Source: an uncultured Veillonellaceae bacterium
GTDB lineage: Bacteria; Bacillota; Negativicutes; Selenomonadales; Selenomonadaceae
NCBI GenBank assembly: GCA_945949525.1
Contig: CAMFES010000006.1
Span: 1 to 47,168 of the forward strand
Length of the DNA stretch: 47,168 bases
Direction: 5' to 3'
This document shows, in pieces, positions 30,987 to 39,716 of this stretch (the first letter of the stretch is position 1; each line of letters starts with the position of its first letter). A program made the position numbers and the translations under genes. The notes under the pieces are model-generated. The model was not told where the DNA came from and did no database searches. It was given only the letters and a program-made list of their open reading frames with translations.

Positions 30987-31472
30987 ATGGCTATTGATGC
31001 AATCCGCACGATGCAGGCAAAAGATGTTGTTGCCGCAAAAATGGCGAGTGCGTTTGTGACGATTGACGGCAACCGTTATCTGTTGTTTCAGGCCAAGAAC
31101 CTTGAAGCCAAGCTGGAAAAGGATAAGCAGGAGGTTGCTATCCTGGGGCGTATGAGCAAGGGCCATAAAACCGTAAGTGTTAACGGCACCGGCTCCATGA
31201 CCATCTATAAGAATACGGCCCTCTTTGACCAGATGCTTCTCAAGCTCAAGAGTACTGGCGAGGATACTTATTTTGATATGCAGATATCCAACAACGATCC
31301 GACATCGGCAGCAGGGCGGCAGACGACGATTTTGAAGGACTGCAACATCGACAGCGCCATTGTGGCAAATTACGATGCTGACGGTGAATGGCTGGAGCAG
31401 GATATCGACTTCACCTTTGAGGATATCGAACAGCCGGAGCAGTTCGCACAGTTGGATGGTATGACGGTTTAA
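30987..31472 (+). CDS. Tail tube protein (XkdM-like)
   Basis: A 161-residue protein with GRMSKGHKTVSVNGTGSMTIYKNTALFDQMLLKLK and DSAIVANYDADGEWLEQDIDFTFEDIEQPEQF, characteristic of PBSX XkdM tail tubes. It directly follows the sheath gene. AAAGGAG precedes the ATG. Confidence 0.9.
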   Translation: MAIDAIRTMQAKDVVAAKMASAFVTIDGNRYLLFQAKNLEAKLEKDKQEVAILGRMSKGHKTVSVNGTGSMTIYKNTALFDQMLLKLKSTGEDTYFDMQISNNDPTSAAGRQTTILKDCNIDSAIVANYDADGEWLEQDIDFTFEDIEQPEQFAQLDGMTV

Positions 31473-31487
31473 GAGGAGGATAAGTAA

Positions 31488-31916
31488 ATGACAGAAGAAA
31501 ACCTGCAGGCGTTCCTGCTGGAAAATGCAATCAAAGCAGACGAGATTGAGTATGTGGCATCGCCCCGCTTTGTGTCTGGGGGCAAACCGGTGCCTTGGAA
31601 AATCTCTCCCATCACGAATGATGAGAATGAGGCACTGACGAACCGGTGCAAGCATAAACAGTTTGTCCCGGGCACCCGTGAGGCTCGCGTGACGGTAGAC
31701 CAGGAAGCGTATGCAGCAGAGCTTATCTGCGCCTGCGTGAAGTATCCGAATCTCAATAGCGAACAGCTCCAGTCCTCGTATAGTGCAGTGGGAGCCGCTG
31801 ATTTGGTCAAGAAGATGCTCACCCCCGGCGAATATCAGGATTTGTTCAGCGCCGTTATGCAGGCCAACTCGTTTGATATTGGCATGGACGAGAAAATCAA
31901 GAAAGCAAAAAACTAA
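31488..31916 (+). CDS. Tail assembly chaperone (XkdN-like), short form
   Basis: A 142-residue protein. NAIKADEIEYVASPRFVSGGKPVPWKISPITNDENEALTNRC matches XkdN-like tail chaperones. The frame ends directly after a perfect slippery heptamer, so a longer product is also expected (see 31907-32095). The chaperone coats the tape measure before tube polymerisation. It sits between tube and tape measure genes, as expected. Confidence 0.87.
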   Translation: MTEENLQAFLLENAIKADEIEYVASPRFVSGGKPVPWKISPITNDENEALTNRCKHKQFVPGTREARVTVDQEAYAAELICACVKYPNLNSEQLQSSYSAVGAADLVKKMLTPGEYQDLFSAVMQANSFDIGMDEKIKKAKN

Positions 31917-32095
31917 TCGAGGGAGACGACTTTTATGCGAATATCGCATATTATGCTCTCCACAAGTTCCATTGGCCGCCCAGTAAGCTCTTTGGCCTTC
32001 CTGAACCTGAGCGTGCTTTCGTCTTTGCGGCGATTGCTGTCAAGCTGAAGAAGGATAAGGAAGAGGCCAAGAAGGCCAAACGGCGGAAAAAGTAA
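31907..32095 (+). other. -1 programmed frameshift and chaperone extension
   Basis: A-AAA-AAC at 31907-31913, in the correct phase, is followed at once by the stop codon TAA. A -1 slip gives 60 further residues starting LIEGDDFYANIAYYALHKF and ending in a lysine/arginine-rich tail, with stop at 32093-32095. The extension continues in open frame right up to the tape measure leader. This is the G/G-T arrangement of tailed phages, with the long form about 202 residues. Confidence 0.87.
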
Positions 32096-32098
32096 AAG

Positions 32099-32125
32099 AT
32101 AAGCTCTCATCGGCTGGGGGCTTAT
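32099..32125 (+). terminator. Hairpin before the tape measure gene
   Basis: ATAAGCTCTC (32099-32108) pairs with GGGGGCTTAT (32116-32125) with two G-T pairs, followed by TCTTTT. It may attenuate transcription into the tape measure gene. Confidence 0.5.
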
Positions 32126-32159
32126 TCTTTTGCGGAAAATGATAGAAAGGAGGATGTGT

Positions 32160-34238
32160 ATGGCTACGATACAGCAGGCTATTTCTTTGGCAGACGGTGT
32201 TTCGCCTGTGCTGGGCAAAATTGGCCGCAACGTGGACAAAACCATTGGGAAGTTCAATCGTGCAGCAGGCGCTGCAACACAAATGGAAACTGCGGCGGCG
32301 CAGGGTTCCATGGGTGTAGCAAATGGCGTGGAAATGGCAATAGGCCCCATCGGCCGTTTGGGCAGTATGGTTACCAATCTAAGCGGTAAACTGCGTACAG
32401 CAGGAAGCGGAGCTTTTAGCGGTCTGCGTGAGGCTATGTCGGGAGTAGCCGGGCAGTTTGCTATCGCAACAGTGGCAGCAAATGCGTTTATGGCAGTATT
32501 TTCGCAACTGGGAGAAGTGCCGGGGCGTTTGATAAAAGCCAGCGATGCCTATGCGGGAATCATGGCTCGCCTGCGCTTGGTGGCTGGTGGTGCTCAAAAG
32601 GCTGCAGAGCTTAATGAACTGATATACAGTTCCGCCCAAAGGGCCCGGGGCAGTTACGACCAGATGGCAGATTCAGTATCCAAGATAGCCATGACGGCCA
32701 AGAAAGCCTTTCCTGACCCGAAGGAAGTTGTTCCGTTCATGGAAGGGATTCAGAAGCTTTTCGTTATTGGTGGTACCGGCATTGAACAGCAGAAGGATGC
32801 GCTCCTCCAGTTGACGCAGGCTCTCGGTTCCGGGAAACTGCAGGGGGATGAGTTCCGTTCCATCGCAGAAGCGGCCCCGCTCATCGAACAGATGGTGGCA
32901 AAGTACATGCAGATTGACCCCGGAATGCTTAAGGAAATTTCCAGTAAAGGTGCAATTACCGCAGACATTCTGAAAAATGCCATCCTCACGAATATGGGAG
33001 AAATCGACAGCCAGTTTCAGTCTATGGGCACGACTTGGGGCCAGCGTTGGCAGCAGATTGAAAATGCAGGGCAGAAGGCCTTCGCTCCCGCTTTGCTAAA
33101 AATCAACGAGCTGGCCAACAGTCCCGGTGCGCAAAGATTTTCGGAATTGGTTGTTGCTGGTCTTGTTGTGGCAGCCAATGCCGTCAGCGGCTTAATCAAT
33201 AATATGCAGTGGCTGGCAGGCGTAATTGGAGAAGTTGGCAGTTATGTGGGTTCTTGGCTGGGGGCTGGCTTCCAGATAGCTGGTCAGTACATGGAAGAAT
33301 TCCTCGAAATCGGCATGGCAGGCCTTGCCATATATGCTGGTTACTGGATTGCAACGAACCTCTTGGTGGATGGTTATGTGCTTTCGGTGGCGGCGGCAAC
33401 GCTGGTTGAATGGGGAATGGTGGCGGCAGGATATGCCAAAGAGGCTATTCTGGCATTGCTAAACCTCAGAACCACGATTGCCATTGCCCTGACATCAGCA
33501 TGGACGATGGTCACCAACGGCCTGCGTGGGGCATGGGCTTTGCTGAATATTGTAATGTCGCTGAACCCCATTGGCGTGGTTATCGCCTTGGTGGCCGTGG
33601 CTATTGGCGTATTTGCCGCATGGTCGCTCCATACTTACGGCCTGCGTAATGCTTTAGCCAGTGCTTTTAGCGCCATGGCTGGCATAGTTGCCAACGCTGT
33701 AAACTTCATGATTGATAAAATAAATGGCCTGATTAAGATGATTAACAAGGCGGCTGAGGGCATCAACGGCCTGTTCGGTACCAGTATTGGGCAGGTTGGA
33801 GAAATCAGCTATCGTGCGGATGCAGGCGCATGGAGCAAAGCAGCTGGCGATTTCGTCCAGAACTTTGACATCCACGATTATATTCCTACCATTGGGATGC
33901 CGGACATGACAGGTTCTGCCGGAGGTGGAGGCGGCAGTTATCCGGGCGCTGCTTATGGTGGCCCCGGCGAAGGAAGTAAGGCCGCCAAGGATACGGCGGG
34001 CAATACCGGTCGTATGGCAGATGCCATGGATATCGCAGAAGAGGATTTGAAGTACCTGCGCGATATGGCTACGCAGGAGGCCATCAACCGTTATACGACG
34101 GCTGAGGTCAAAATCGACATGGGCGGTATCAGTAACAACATTTCCAACGGTGTTGATGTGGATGGCATGATGACCTATTTGAACGATAGCTTGATTGAGG
34201 CCATGAAGGCAGGCGCTGAGGAGGTGCATCCGGTATGA
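32160..34238 (+). CDS. Tape measure protein
   Basis: A 692-residue protein. The N-terminal half carries the tape-measure domain (VPGRLIKASDAYAGIMARLRLVAGG; GSGKLQGDEFRSIAEAAPLIEQMV; MGTTWGQRWQQIENAGQKAFAPAL). The centre holds several hydrophobic stretches (about 330-510) expected to cross the membrane during DNA delivery. The end is helical. It sets tail length. AAAGGAGG lies before the ATG at 32160; the longer in-frame start at 32130 lacks a binding site. Confidence 0.9.
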   Translation: MATIQQAISLADGVSPVLGKIGRNVDKTIGKFNRAAGAATQMETAAAQGSMGVANGVEMAIGPIGRLGSMVTNLSGKLRTAGSGAFSGLREAMSGVAGQFAIATVAANAFMAVFSQLGEVPGRLIKASDAYAGIMARLRLVAGGAQKAAELNELIYSSAQRARGSYDQMADSVSKIAMTAKKAFPDPKEVVPFMEGIQKLFVIGGTGIEQQKDALLQLTQALGSGKLQGDEFRSIAEAAPLIEQMVAKYMQIDPGMLKEISSKGAITADILKNAILTNMGEIDSQFQSMGTTWGQRWQQIENAGQKAFAPALLKINELANSPGAQRFSELVVAGLVVAANAVSGLINNMQWLAGVIGEVGSYVGSWLGAGFQIAGQYMEEFLEIGMAGLAIYAGYWIATNLLVDGYVLSVAAATLVEWGMVAAGYAKEAILALLNLRTTIAIALTSAWTMVTNGLRGAWALLNIVMSLNPIGVVIALVAVAIGVFAAWSLHTYGLRNALASAFSAMAGIVANAVNFMIDKINGLIKMINKAAEGINGLFGTSIGQVGEISYRADAGAWSKAAGDFVQNFDIHDYIPTIGMPDMTGSAGGGGGSYPGAAYGGPGEGSKAAKDTAGNTGRMADAMDIAEEDLKYLRDMATQEAINRYTTAEVKIDMGGISNNISNGVDVDGMMTYLNDSLIEAMKAGAEEVHPV

Positions 34239-34942
34239 GTTACTACTTTTTCATAGATTCCGTCATGCTGCCGATTCCGCCGGCCAAAATGTCCATCAAG
34301 GTCAAGGGAAAGAATAAAACGGTAACCCTCATCAATGAGGGCGAAGTAAATATCATCAAGCAGCCGGGACTGACAGAGATTTCTTTTGATGCCCGGCTCC
34401 CCAATAAAAGTTATCCTTTTGCCGATTATGATACCTCGCTGGTTGACTCACTGACCAGCAGTTTTCTGGGGAACAGCTTCAGCTTTAAGAAGGCATCCTA
34501 CTTCTTGGATAAGTTCAAGCAGGCAAAGGCTGACCAGTATCCGCTGCAGTTGGTTATCTGCCGAATGTCGGGGGCGTTTTCCATGCTCTTTGATACCAAT
34601 ATGTATGTGACCTTGGAAGATTACAGCATTAATGAGGATGCCAAGGACGGGCTTGACGTTACCTGCCCCTTGAAGTTCAAGCAGTACAAGCCTTACGGCA
34701 CGAAGGAATGCGAAGTTACCACGGATGAAAATGGTAAAAAGCATTTGACAGTTAAAGAGACCCGCCCTGCGATTGGCAAAACAATCCCCGCGGCTATGCA
34801 GATTCGAAATGAGAAGTCTGTTTGGGAAGCGGTCAAAGGCGTTTCCAATGGTTCTCTTGACTGGCGTGCGGTGATGGGGGCCAACGGGATAACGAACCCA
34901 TGCACAACGATGATTCCGGGGACGGTGATGCACCTTGGCTGA
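34235..34942 (+). CDS. Baseplate-region LysM protein (XkdP-like)
   Basis: A 235-residue protein. The first 150 residues match XkdP-type baseplate proteins (VTLINEGEVNIIKQPGLTEISFDARLPNKSYPF). The last 45 residues form a LysM-like domain (SVWEAVKGVSNGSLDWRAVMGANGI). In contractile tails this hub-spike connector binds the tape measure end. It overlaps its neighbours by 4 and 8 bp. Confidence 0.82.
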   Translation: MSYYFFIDSVMLPIPPAKMSIKVKGKNKTVTLINEGEVNIIKQPGLTEISFDARLPNKSYPFADYDTSLVDSLTSSFLGNSFSFKKASYFLDKFKQAKADQYPLQLVICRMSGAFSMLFDTNMYVTLEDYSINEDAKDGLDVTCPLKFKQYKPYGTKECEVTTDENGKKHLTVKETRPAIGKTIPAAMQIRNEKSVWEAVKGVSNGSLDWRAVMGANGITNPCTTMIPGTVMHLG

Positions 34943-35978
34943 TTTCATGTCCACACAACAGCCGTCCATGGGTGCTGCGGTTTCTGCCACACAGCAGGAA
35001 ATGCAGTTGATTATCCATGACAAGGAAAACGATAAGTACTACTGGCCAGCAGTGCAGGAGGGAGTAACCTGGGATTTGACCTGGAAGGGCAGCCCGGGGA
35101 AACTCACCTTTAATGTACTGGCGGATGAAACACTCAATTTCCATGAGGGCGATGAGGTACAGGCCAATTTCGGCGGCACCAATTTCTTTTATGGGTATGT
35201 GTTCATCAAGAAGAGGAGCAAGGACGGTATCATTACGGTTACCGCTTACGACCAGATACGTTATCTGAAAAACAAGGACATTTACAACTTCGTCAACAAG
35301 AAAGCCAGCGACATCATCCGTCAGATAGCGGATGATTTTCAGCTGAAGGTGGGAAAGGAAAAAGGAGATATGGCCGATACCGGCTATGTTATCCCGAAGT
35401 ACCGCGGCGCCAATAAGACACTCATGGACATCATCCAAACTACGCTGGATATGACGACCGAAAACAATGGCAAGCTGTATGCGTTCTTTGATGACTTCGG
35501 GGAGCTGAAACTTAAGGACTTGCAGGATATGCAGGTAGATATTCTTATCGATGCCGAAACAGCGCAGGACTTTGCTTATTCATCGGATATTGATAAGGAC
35601 ACCTACAATCAGGTAAAGCTCTACTACGACAACAAAGAGACTGGCAAGCGGGATGTATGGATGTCCAAGGACAGCGTCAATATCAAACGCTGGGGCGTTC
35701 TGCAGCTGACGGAATCCGTCAACCCTAAGAAAGCAATGAACTTCGGTCAGATGGCTGACACCAAGCTGAAGCTCCATAACCGGATAAAGCGGACACTTTC
35801 CATACGCGGGGCTTTTGGTGATTTGCGGGTTCGTGCAGGTTCAATGGTTTATGTAGACCTCAATCTGGGCGATATGAAACTTATCAAACAGGTTATCGTG
35901 GAAACAGTAAAGCATAAATTTGATAATGGCCTTCACACTATGGATCTTACGGTGAAGGGAGACGTGATTACAGGATGA
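34935..35978 (+). CDS. Baseplate hub protein (XkdQ/gpD-like)
   Basis: A 347-residue protein containing FHEGDEVQANFGGTNFFYGYVF, then ITVTAYDQIRYLKNKDIYNFVNKKASDIIRQIADDFQL and a later beta-rich part, as in XkdQ/late control D hub proteins. It is the centre of the baseplate. Start overlaps the preceding gene. Confidence 0.83.
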   Translation: MADFMSTQQPSMGAAVSATQQEMQLIIHDKENDKYYWPAVQEGVTWDLTWKGSPGKLTFNVLADETLNFHEGDEVQANFGGTNFFYGYVFIKKRSKDGIITVTAYDQIRYLKNKDIYNFVNKKASDIIRQIADDFQLKVGKEKGDMADTGYVIPKYRGANKTLMDIIQTTLDMTTENNGKLYAFFDDFGELKLKDLQDMQVDILIDAETAQDFAYSSDIDKDTYNQVKLYYDNKETGKRDVWMSKDSVNIKRWGVLQLTESVNPKKAMNFGQMADTKLKLHNRIKRTLSIRGAFGDLRVRAGSMVYVDLNLGDMKLIKQVIVETVKHKFDNGLHTMDLTVKGDVITG

Positions 35979-36385
35979 GCGGTGCAAATTTACTGCAAAC
36001 CCTCCAGCAGATGGCAAAACAGACAAATGCTGCAGGCGACCCTGCCGATTGGTGCCTTGGTGAAGTTATTGGTGTGAATCCGCTAACGATTCGCGTTGAG
36101 CAAAAGGATGTCGTAACGGAGGAGTTCCTGGAGCTGACCGATGCGGTCCGTGACTACAACGTAGACATTGAAGTAAAACATACCACCGAGAACCGTGCTG
36201 GGGGTAGTGGACTTCCTGAATTCGCCAGTCATAACCATGATTATATGGGGCGGAAACGCATTACTGTTTATAATGGCCTGCACGTTGGGGAAACGGTAAT
36301 TTTGCTCCGGCAGGCAGGCGGCCAGAGCTTCCTTGTGGTATCGAGAAATCGTGACCATACAAATCTTAGTGGACAGTGGGGGTGA
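35975..36385 (+). CDS. Baseplate spike-region protein (DUF2577-like)
   Basis: A 136-residue protein with GEVIGVNPLTIRVEQKDVV, HNHDY and GLHVGETVILLRQAGGQSFLVVSR, as in DUF2577/XkdR-position proteins of PBSX-like phages. The OB-like beta pattern suits a hub-spike component. Stop-start overlap with XkdQ. Confidence 0.75.
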   Translation: MSGANLLQTLQQMAKQTNAAGDPADWCLGEVIGVNPLTIRVEQKDVVTEEFLELTDAVRDYNVDIEVKHTTENRAGGSGLPEFASHNHDYMGRKRITVYNGLHVGETVILLRQAGGQSFLVVSRNRDHTNLSGQWG

Positions 36386-36391
36386 TGCTTT

Positions 36392-36829
36392 GTGGCACTT
36401 TTGCCTGATAACAGCGTAAGTGATACCGGTACGCTGATGGAAACGGCTGAAATTCAGCCCAATAAGACATATAAAATGAGAATCTCCGATGAACAGGTGG
36501 CGGGAACCTTGGCCGATAAGCTTACGGCTGTTCAGCAGGCCGCCTATAAGATACTGAATACGGAACGGTATAAGCATGTCATCTACAGTTGGAATTATGG
36601 TGTTGAACTGCAGGATTTGTTCGGCAAGCCTATTCCTTATGTGCTGTCAGAGATTCCCCGGCGCATCACAGAGGCCCTTGTTCAGGATGACCGTATCAAT
36701 GATGTTACAGATTATGATATCAGCTATGTAAGGGATAATTCACAGGGGAAGCGTGGCGATGTACTGGTGAAATTCAAGATTCAGTCGATTTATGGAGATA
36801 TTGAAATGCAGAAGGAGGTGGCGATATAA
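36392..36829 (+). CDS. Baseplate protein (XkdS/DUF2634-like, gp25 type)
   Basis: A 145-residue protein, with TERYKHVIYSWNYGVELQDLFGKPIPYVLSEIPRRITEALVQDDRI, the DUF2634/gp25-like wedge signature. GTG start. It is followed without gap by the baseplate J gene. Confidence 0.85.
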   Translation: MALLPDNSVSDTGTLMETAEIQPNKTYKMRISDEQVAGTLADKLTAVQQAAYKILNTERYKHVIYSWNYGVELQDLFGKPIPYVLSEIPRRITEALVQDDRINDVTDYDISYVRDNSQGKRGDVLVKFKIQSIYGDIEMQKEVAI

Positions 36830-37927
36830 ATGTATGAAGACCAGACACAGGAAGTCATATTGAATAGAATGCTTTCTACTGTATCCGGGGATTTGGATAA
36901 GAGAGAGGGCAGTATAATTTATGATGCCTGTGCTCCGACTTCCATTGAAGTAATGCTGCTGTATGCGATGTGTGATTATTTCCTAAAAAATACCTTTGGT
37001 GATACAGCAGAAAGGGAGTTTCTGATAGAGAGAGCCAAGGAAAGGGGACTTAAACCTTATCCTGCAACCTATGCTGTTGTAAAAGCAGTATTCACTCCGG
37101 ACAGCTTGGAGATAGCAATAGGAACGAGGTTCTCTTATGATGATTTGAATTATGAGGTCATAGAGAAGGTTAGCGCTGGAACATATCTTATGCGTTGCGA
37201 GACTGCGGGAACGGTTGGCAATATGCCAGCAGGTACGTTGCTGCCTATTGATTATATCGCTGGGCTTCAGACAGCGGAGCTTACTGAGGTGACTATTCCG
37301 GGAGAAGATGAGGAAGGCACTGAGGTATTCCGTGCCCGTTATCTGGCCAGCTTTGACAGTCAGGCATACGGCGGTAATATTGCTGATTATAAGGAGAAGG
37401 TTAATGCCATAGAAGGTGTTGGAGGTGTCAAGGTTTATCCAATTTGGAATGGGGGCGGTACTGTTAAGGTCGTGTTCATGACTTCAGAATATAAGCCTCC
37501 TACAGCTGAATTTATTGACCAGGTGCAGACAATTATTGACCCGGAAACAAATCATGGCGAAGGTGTAGGTATTGCACCTATTGGTCATGTGGTTACTGTG
37601 GTTGGCGCTGCCAATTCTGCTATCAATATCGGTCTGCATCTGACATATTCTTCCGGTTCTTTTGTGGATTATGAGGAGGATATAAAGCAGGTTATTGATG
37701 ATTATTTCCTCGAGCTTAATCAGACTTGGGAGCAGACCCAGATAGCCACTACCGAGCAGGTGAGCAATACGGGCCTTGTGGTAAGAATATCCCAGATAGA
37801 AACCCGCATACTTGGTATCAGTGGTATTACGGATATAGAGCACACCACCTTAAACGGTGAGGAATCAAATCTCACTCTTGGTGTTGACGAGCTGGCAGTG
37901 AGGGGAGTGGTAACGGATGGCACTTAA
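36830..37927 (+). CDS. Baseplate J/gp47 protein (XkdT-like)
   Basis: A 365-residue protein. ILNRMLSTVSGDLDKREGSIIYDACAPTSIEV and EEGTEVFRARYLASFDSQAYGGNIADYKEKVNAIEGVGGVKVYPIWNGGGTVKVVFM are diagnostic for the baseplate J family that forms the wedge ring. AGGAGG precedes the ATG. The stretch 36830-37925 is visibly more AT-rich than the genes before it. Confidence 0.91.
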   Translation: MYEDQTQEVILNRMLSTVSGDLDKREGSIIYDACAPTSIEVMLLYAMCDYFLKNTFGDTAEREFLIERAKERGLKPYPATYAVVKAVFTPDSLEIAIGTRFSYDDLNYEVIEKVSAGTYLMRCETAGTVGNMPAGTLLPIDYIAGLQTAELTEVTIPGEDEEGTEVFRARYLASFDSQAYGGNIADYKEKVNAIEGVGGVKVYPIWNGGGTVKVVFMTSEYKPPTAEFIDQVQTIIDPETNHGEGVGIAPIGHVVTVVGAANSAINIGLHLTYSSGSFVDYEEDIKQVIDDYFLELNQTWEQTQIATTEQVSNTGLVVRISQIETRILGISGITDIEHTTLNGEESNLTLGVDELAVRGVVTDGT

Positions 37928-38555
37928 TATTGAATCCCGTGATGTCCGTGTTGAGCGTTATTTCCCTGATGTGCTGGCCAATGCAAAGGAGTTTATGGCC
38001 ATGGGTGCTGCTGTGGATCCGGAGCTCAAGCTGAACTGGAAGGCACTCATTAAGCAGATGCTTAATACCTTCGTCTATGATTTGGATGTAGACGGTGCCG
38101 CACGATGGGAAAAGATGTTGAACCTGCATCCATTGGCATCAGATACACTAGATATCCGCAAAAAGCGTATTCTGACAAAAATAAATGCAACTCTTCCCTA
38201 TACTTTCCGGAGTTTTCAAAATATGCTGGATGGCGTATTCGGAGCGGGGCAAGTAACTGAAAACATTAATGCGGATCAGTATGAGTTGTGGCTGGATTTG
38301 GCAGCCACGGCCATGAGAAACAATCAGGAAGTAAGAAGGCTGGCACGGGTTATCGTACCAGCCAATTTAAGTATTAACGTAAGCAACACAAAGTCGGTAG
38401 AGATGAAGTTGTACTGGGGAGGGCTTATCGGTATGACCCATATAACTACCATTGAGGCCCCAAAGGACCCACATCTTACAGGAGATTATCCTATTACGGG
38501 TTATCCTGCCGGCATTGTTTATACATTTAAGCATATTACGATTGGAGGACAGTGA
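37917..38555 (+). CDS. Tail fibre-baseplate adaptor (YmfQ/XkdU, DUF2313)
   Basis: A 212-residue protein with AARWEKMLNLHPLASDTLDIRKKRILTKINATLPYTFRSFQNMLDGVFGAG, the DUF2313/YmfQ signature. It links the baseplate wedge to tail fibres. It overlaps the J gene by 11 bp. Confidence 0.85.
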   Translation: MALNIESRDVRVERYFPDVLANAKEFMAMGAAVDPELKLNWKALIKQMLNTFVYDLDVDGAARWEKMLNLHPLASDTLDIRKKRILTKINATLPYTFRSFQNMLDGVFGAGQVTENINADQYELWLDLAATAMRNNQEVRRLARVIVPANLSINVSNTKSVEMKLYWGGLIGMTHITTIEAPKDPHLTGDYPITGYPAGIVYTFKHITIGGQ

Positions 38556-38557
38556 TT

Positions 38558-39208
38558 ATGAGTAATTATCCTAATACTACGCTGACCCATGCAGGCCAGG
38601 ACCTTATTGCAGAATCCATAACTGAAGGTGAGGCTCTTATCTTTACAAAGGTTGTGCTGGGTGATGGAGAGCTGCAGGAAGGCCAGAGTATTGCTGCACT
38701 GACAGCTCTGATTTCACCAAAACTTAATGTGAGCATGACATCTGGATCTTCTTCTGGTGGACAGGTTAAACTACGTTTTGCTGTGGGTAACAGCGGACTG
38801 GATGAAGGCTTCTTTGCCCGTGAGGTTGGTATCTTTGCCAAGGTCGGTGAGAATGGAACCGAGACTTTATACGCATATACCAATGGCGGTAACTATGTGG
38901 ACTTTATTCCGGATAAGACCCGTCCGATTGATAACCAGATTATGGATGTGTATATCGTTACCGGTAATGCGCCAAATGTCACTGTACATATCAGTGATGA
39001 GGCTTTTGCTCTTGCTAAAGACCTTATAGATCACAACACTAATCCCAAATCTCACCCCAATCAGCTCAGACCGCCATTGAAGCGGTCTACGGAATATGCT
39101 AAGGGTGATATATGCTTCCATGACTCTCTGCCAAGCTATGCATACTTAGAATGTATCACAGCAGGTACGACAGCAGAAACAGAACCTTTATTCGGGGGGG
39201 CAGAGTAG
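38558..39208 (+). CDS. Tail fibre, N-terminal part (split gene)
   Basis: A 216-residue product. TLTHAGQDLIAESITEGEALIFTKVVLGDG through GLDEGFFAREVGIFAK is the baseplate-binding N-terminal fibre domain (DUF3751-type). The frame stops at EPLFGGAE just after a G7 tract. An eighth G would continue as FGGGRVADGTVVW into the next frame, giving a fibre of about 377 residues. The ATG at 38558 is preferred, with GGAGG upstream. Confidence 0.83.
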   Translation: MSNYPNTTLTHAGQDLIAESITEGEALIFTKVVLGDGELQEGQSIAALTALISPKLNVSMTSGSSSGGQVKLRFAVGNSGLDEGFFAREVGIFAKVGENGTETLYAYTNGGNYVDFIPDKTRPIDNQIMDVYIVTGNAPNVTVHISDEAFALAKDLIDHNTNPKSHPNQLRPPLKRSTEYAKGDICFHDSLPSYAYLECITAGTTAETEPLFGGAE

Positions 39209-39681
39209 CTGACGGCACAGTTGTATGGCGAATTAAGGATGTAAGGTGTCCTTACAGCTTAGGTGAATTCGTGTTCAAGATGAATGAGCCGAAAGATTAT
39301 GAGTATTTGTTGTTATGCGATGGCAGTACAATCAGCGAAGAAAATTATCCAGAGCTGGTTGCAGTTTTAGGTGGAACGCAGTTGCCTAATTTGATTGACA
39401 GGTTTTTGCAGGGTTCAGCAACCGCTGGAACATATAAAGCGGCGGGGTTGCCTAATATTACGGGACAGTTCTATCACGATGGCTTTGCGGTGTCAACATA
39501 CCCACCTTCAGGAGCTTACAGTGCTGAAGTGAAAAACTTTCAAGATTTAGCGTCCACAAGTTCGTATGCAAGTGGATATATTAAATTTGACGCGTCAATG
39601 TCAAATAATATATACGGCAACAGCACAACAGTACAGCCTCCAGCATACACGGCTAAGATTTACATTTGTTATGCAGGATAA
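39151..39681 (+). CDS. Tail fibre, C-terminal collar part (split gene)
   Basis: This open frame has no credible start of its own. From about 39201 it reads ADGTVVWRIKDVR, the normal continuation of the fibre, then the tail-collar domain (YLLLCDGSTISEENYPELVAVLGGTQLPNLIDRFLQG) and a receptor tip ending TTVQPPAYTAKIYICY. It is separated from the N-terminal part only by the frame change at the G7 tract. A diverged second copy lies directly downstream. Confidence 0.82.
   Translation: MYHSRYDSRNRTFIRGGRVADGTVVWRIKDVRCPYSLGEFVFKMNEPKDYEYLLLCDGSTISEENYPELVAVLGGTQLPNLIDRFLQGSATAGTYKAAGLPNITGQFYHDGFAVSTYPPSGAYSAEVKNFQDLASTSSYASGYIKFDASMSNNIYGNSTTVQPPAYTAKIYICYAG
39194..39200 (+). repeat. G7 tract that splits the tail fibre
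   Basis: Seven consecutive G in the codons FGGA. G7 ends the fibre three codons later; G8 restores the frame. Homopolymeric G tracts are classic slippage sites for phase variation. Confidence 0.8.
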
Positions 39682-39694
39682 CCCTTTATCCTGC
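39673..39694 (+). terminator. Hairpin between the two fibre tips
   Basis: GCAGGATAA pairs perfectly with TTATCCTGC across CCCT (9 bp). No T-run follows; it overlaps the stop of the first tip (39679-39681) and may instead mark a recombination joint. Confidence 0.4.
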
Positions 39695-39716
39695 AAAGGA
39701 TAAGGAGTGGATTATT

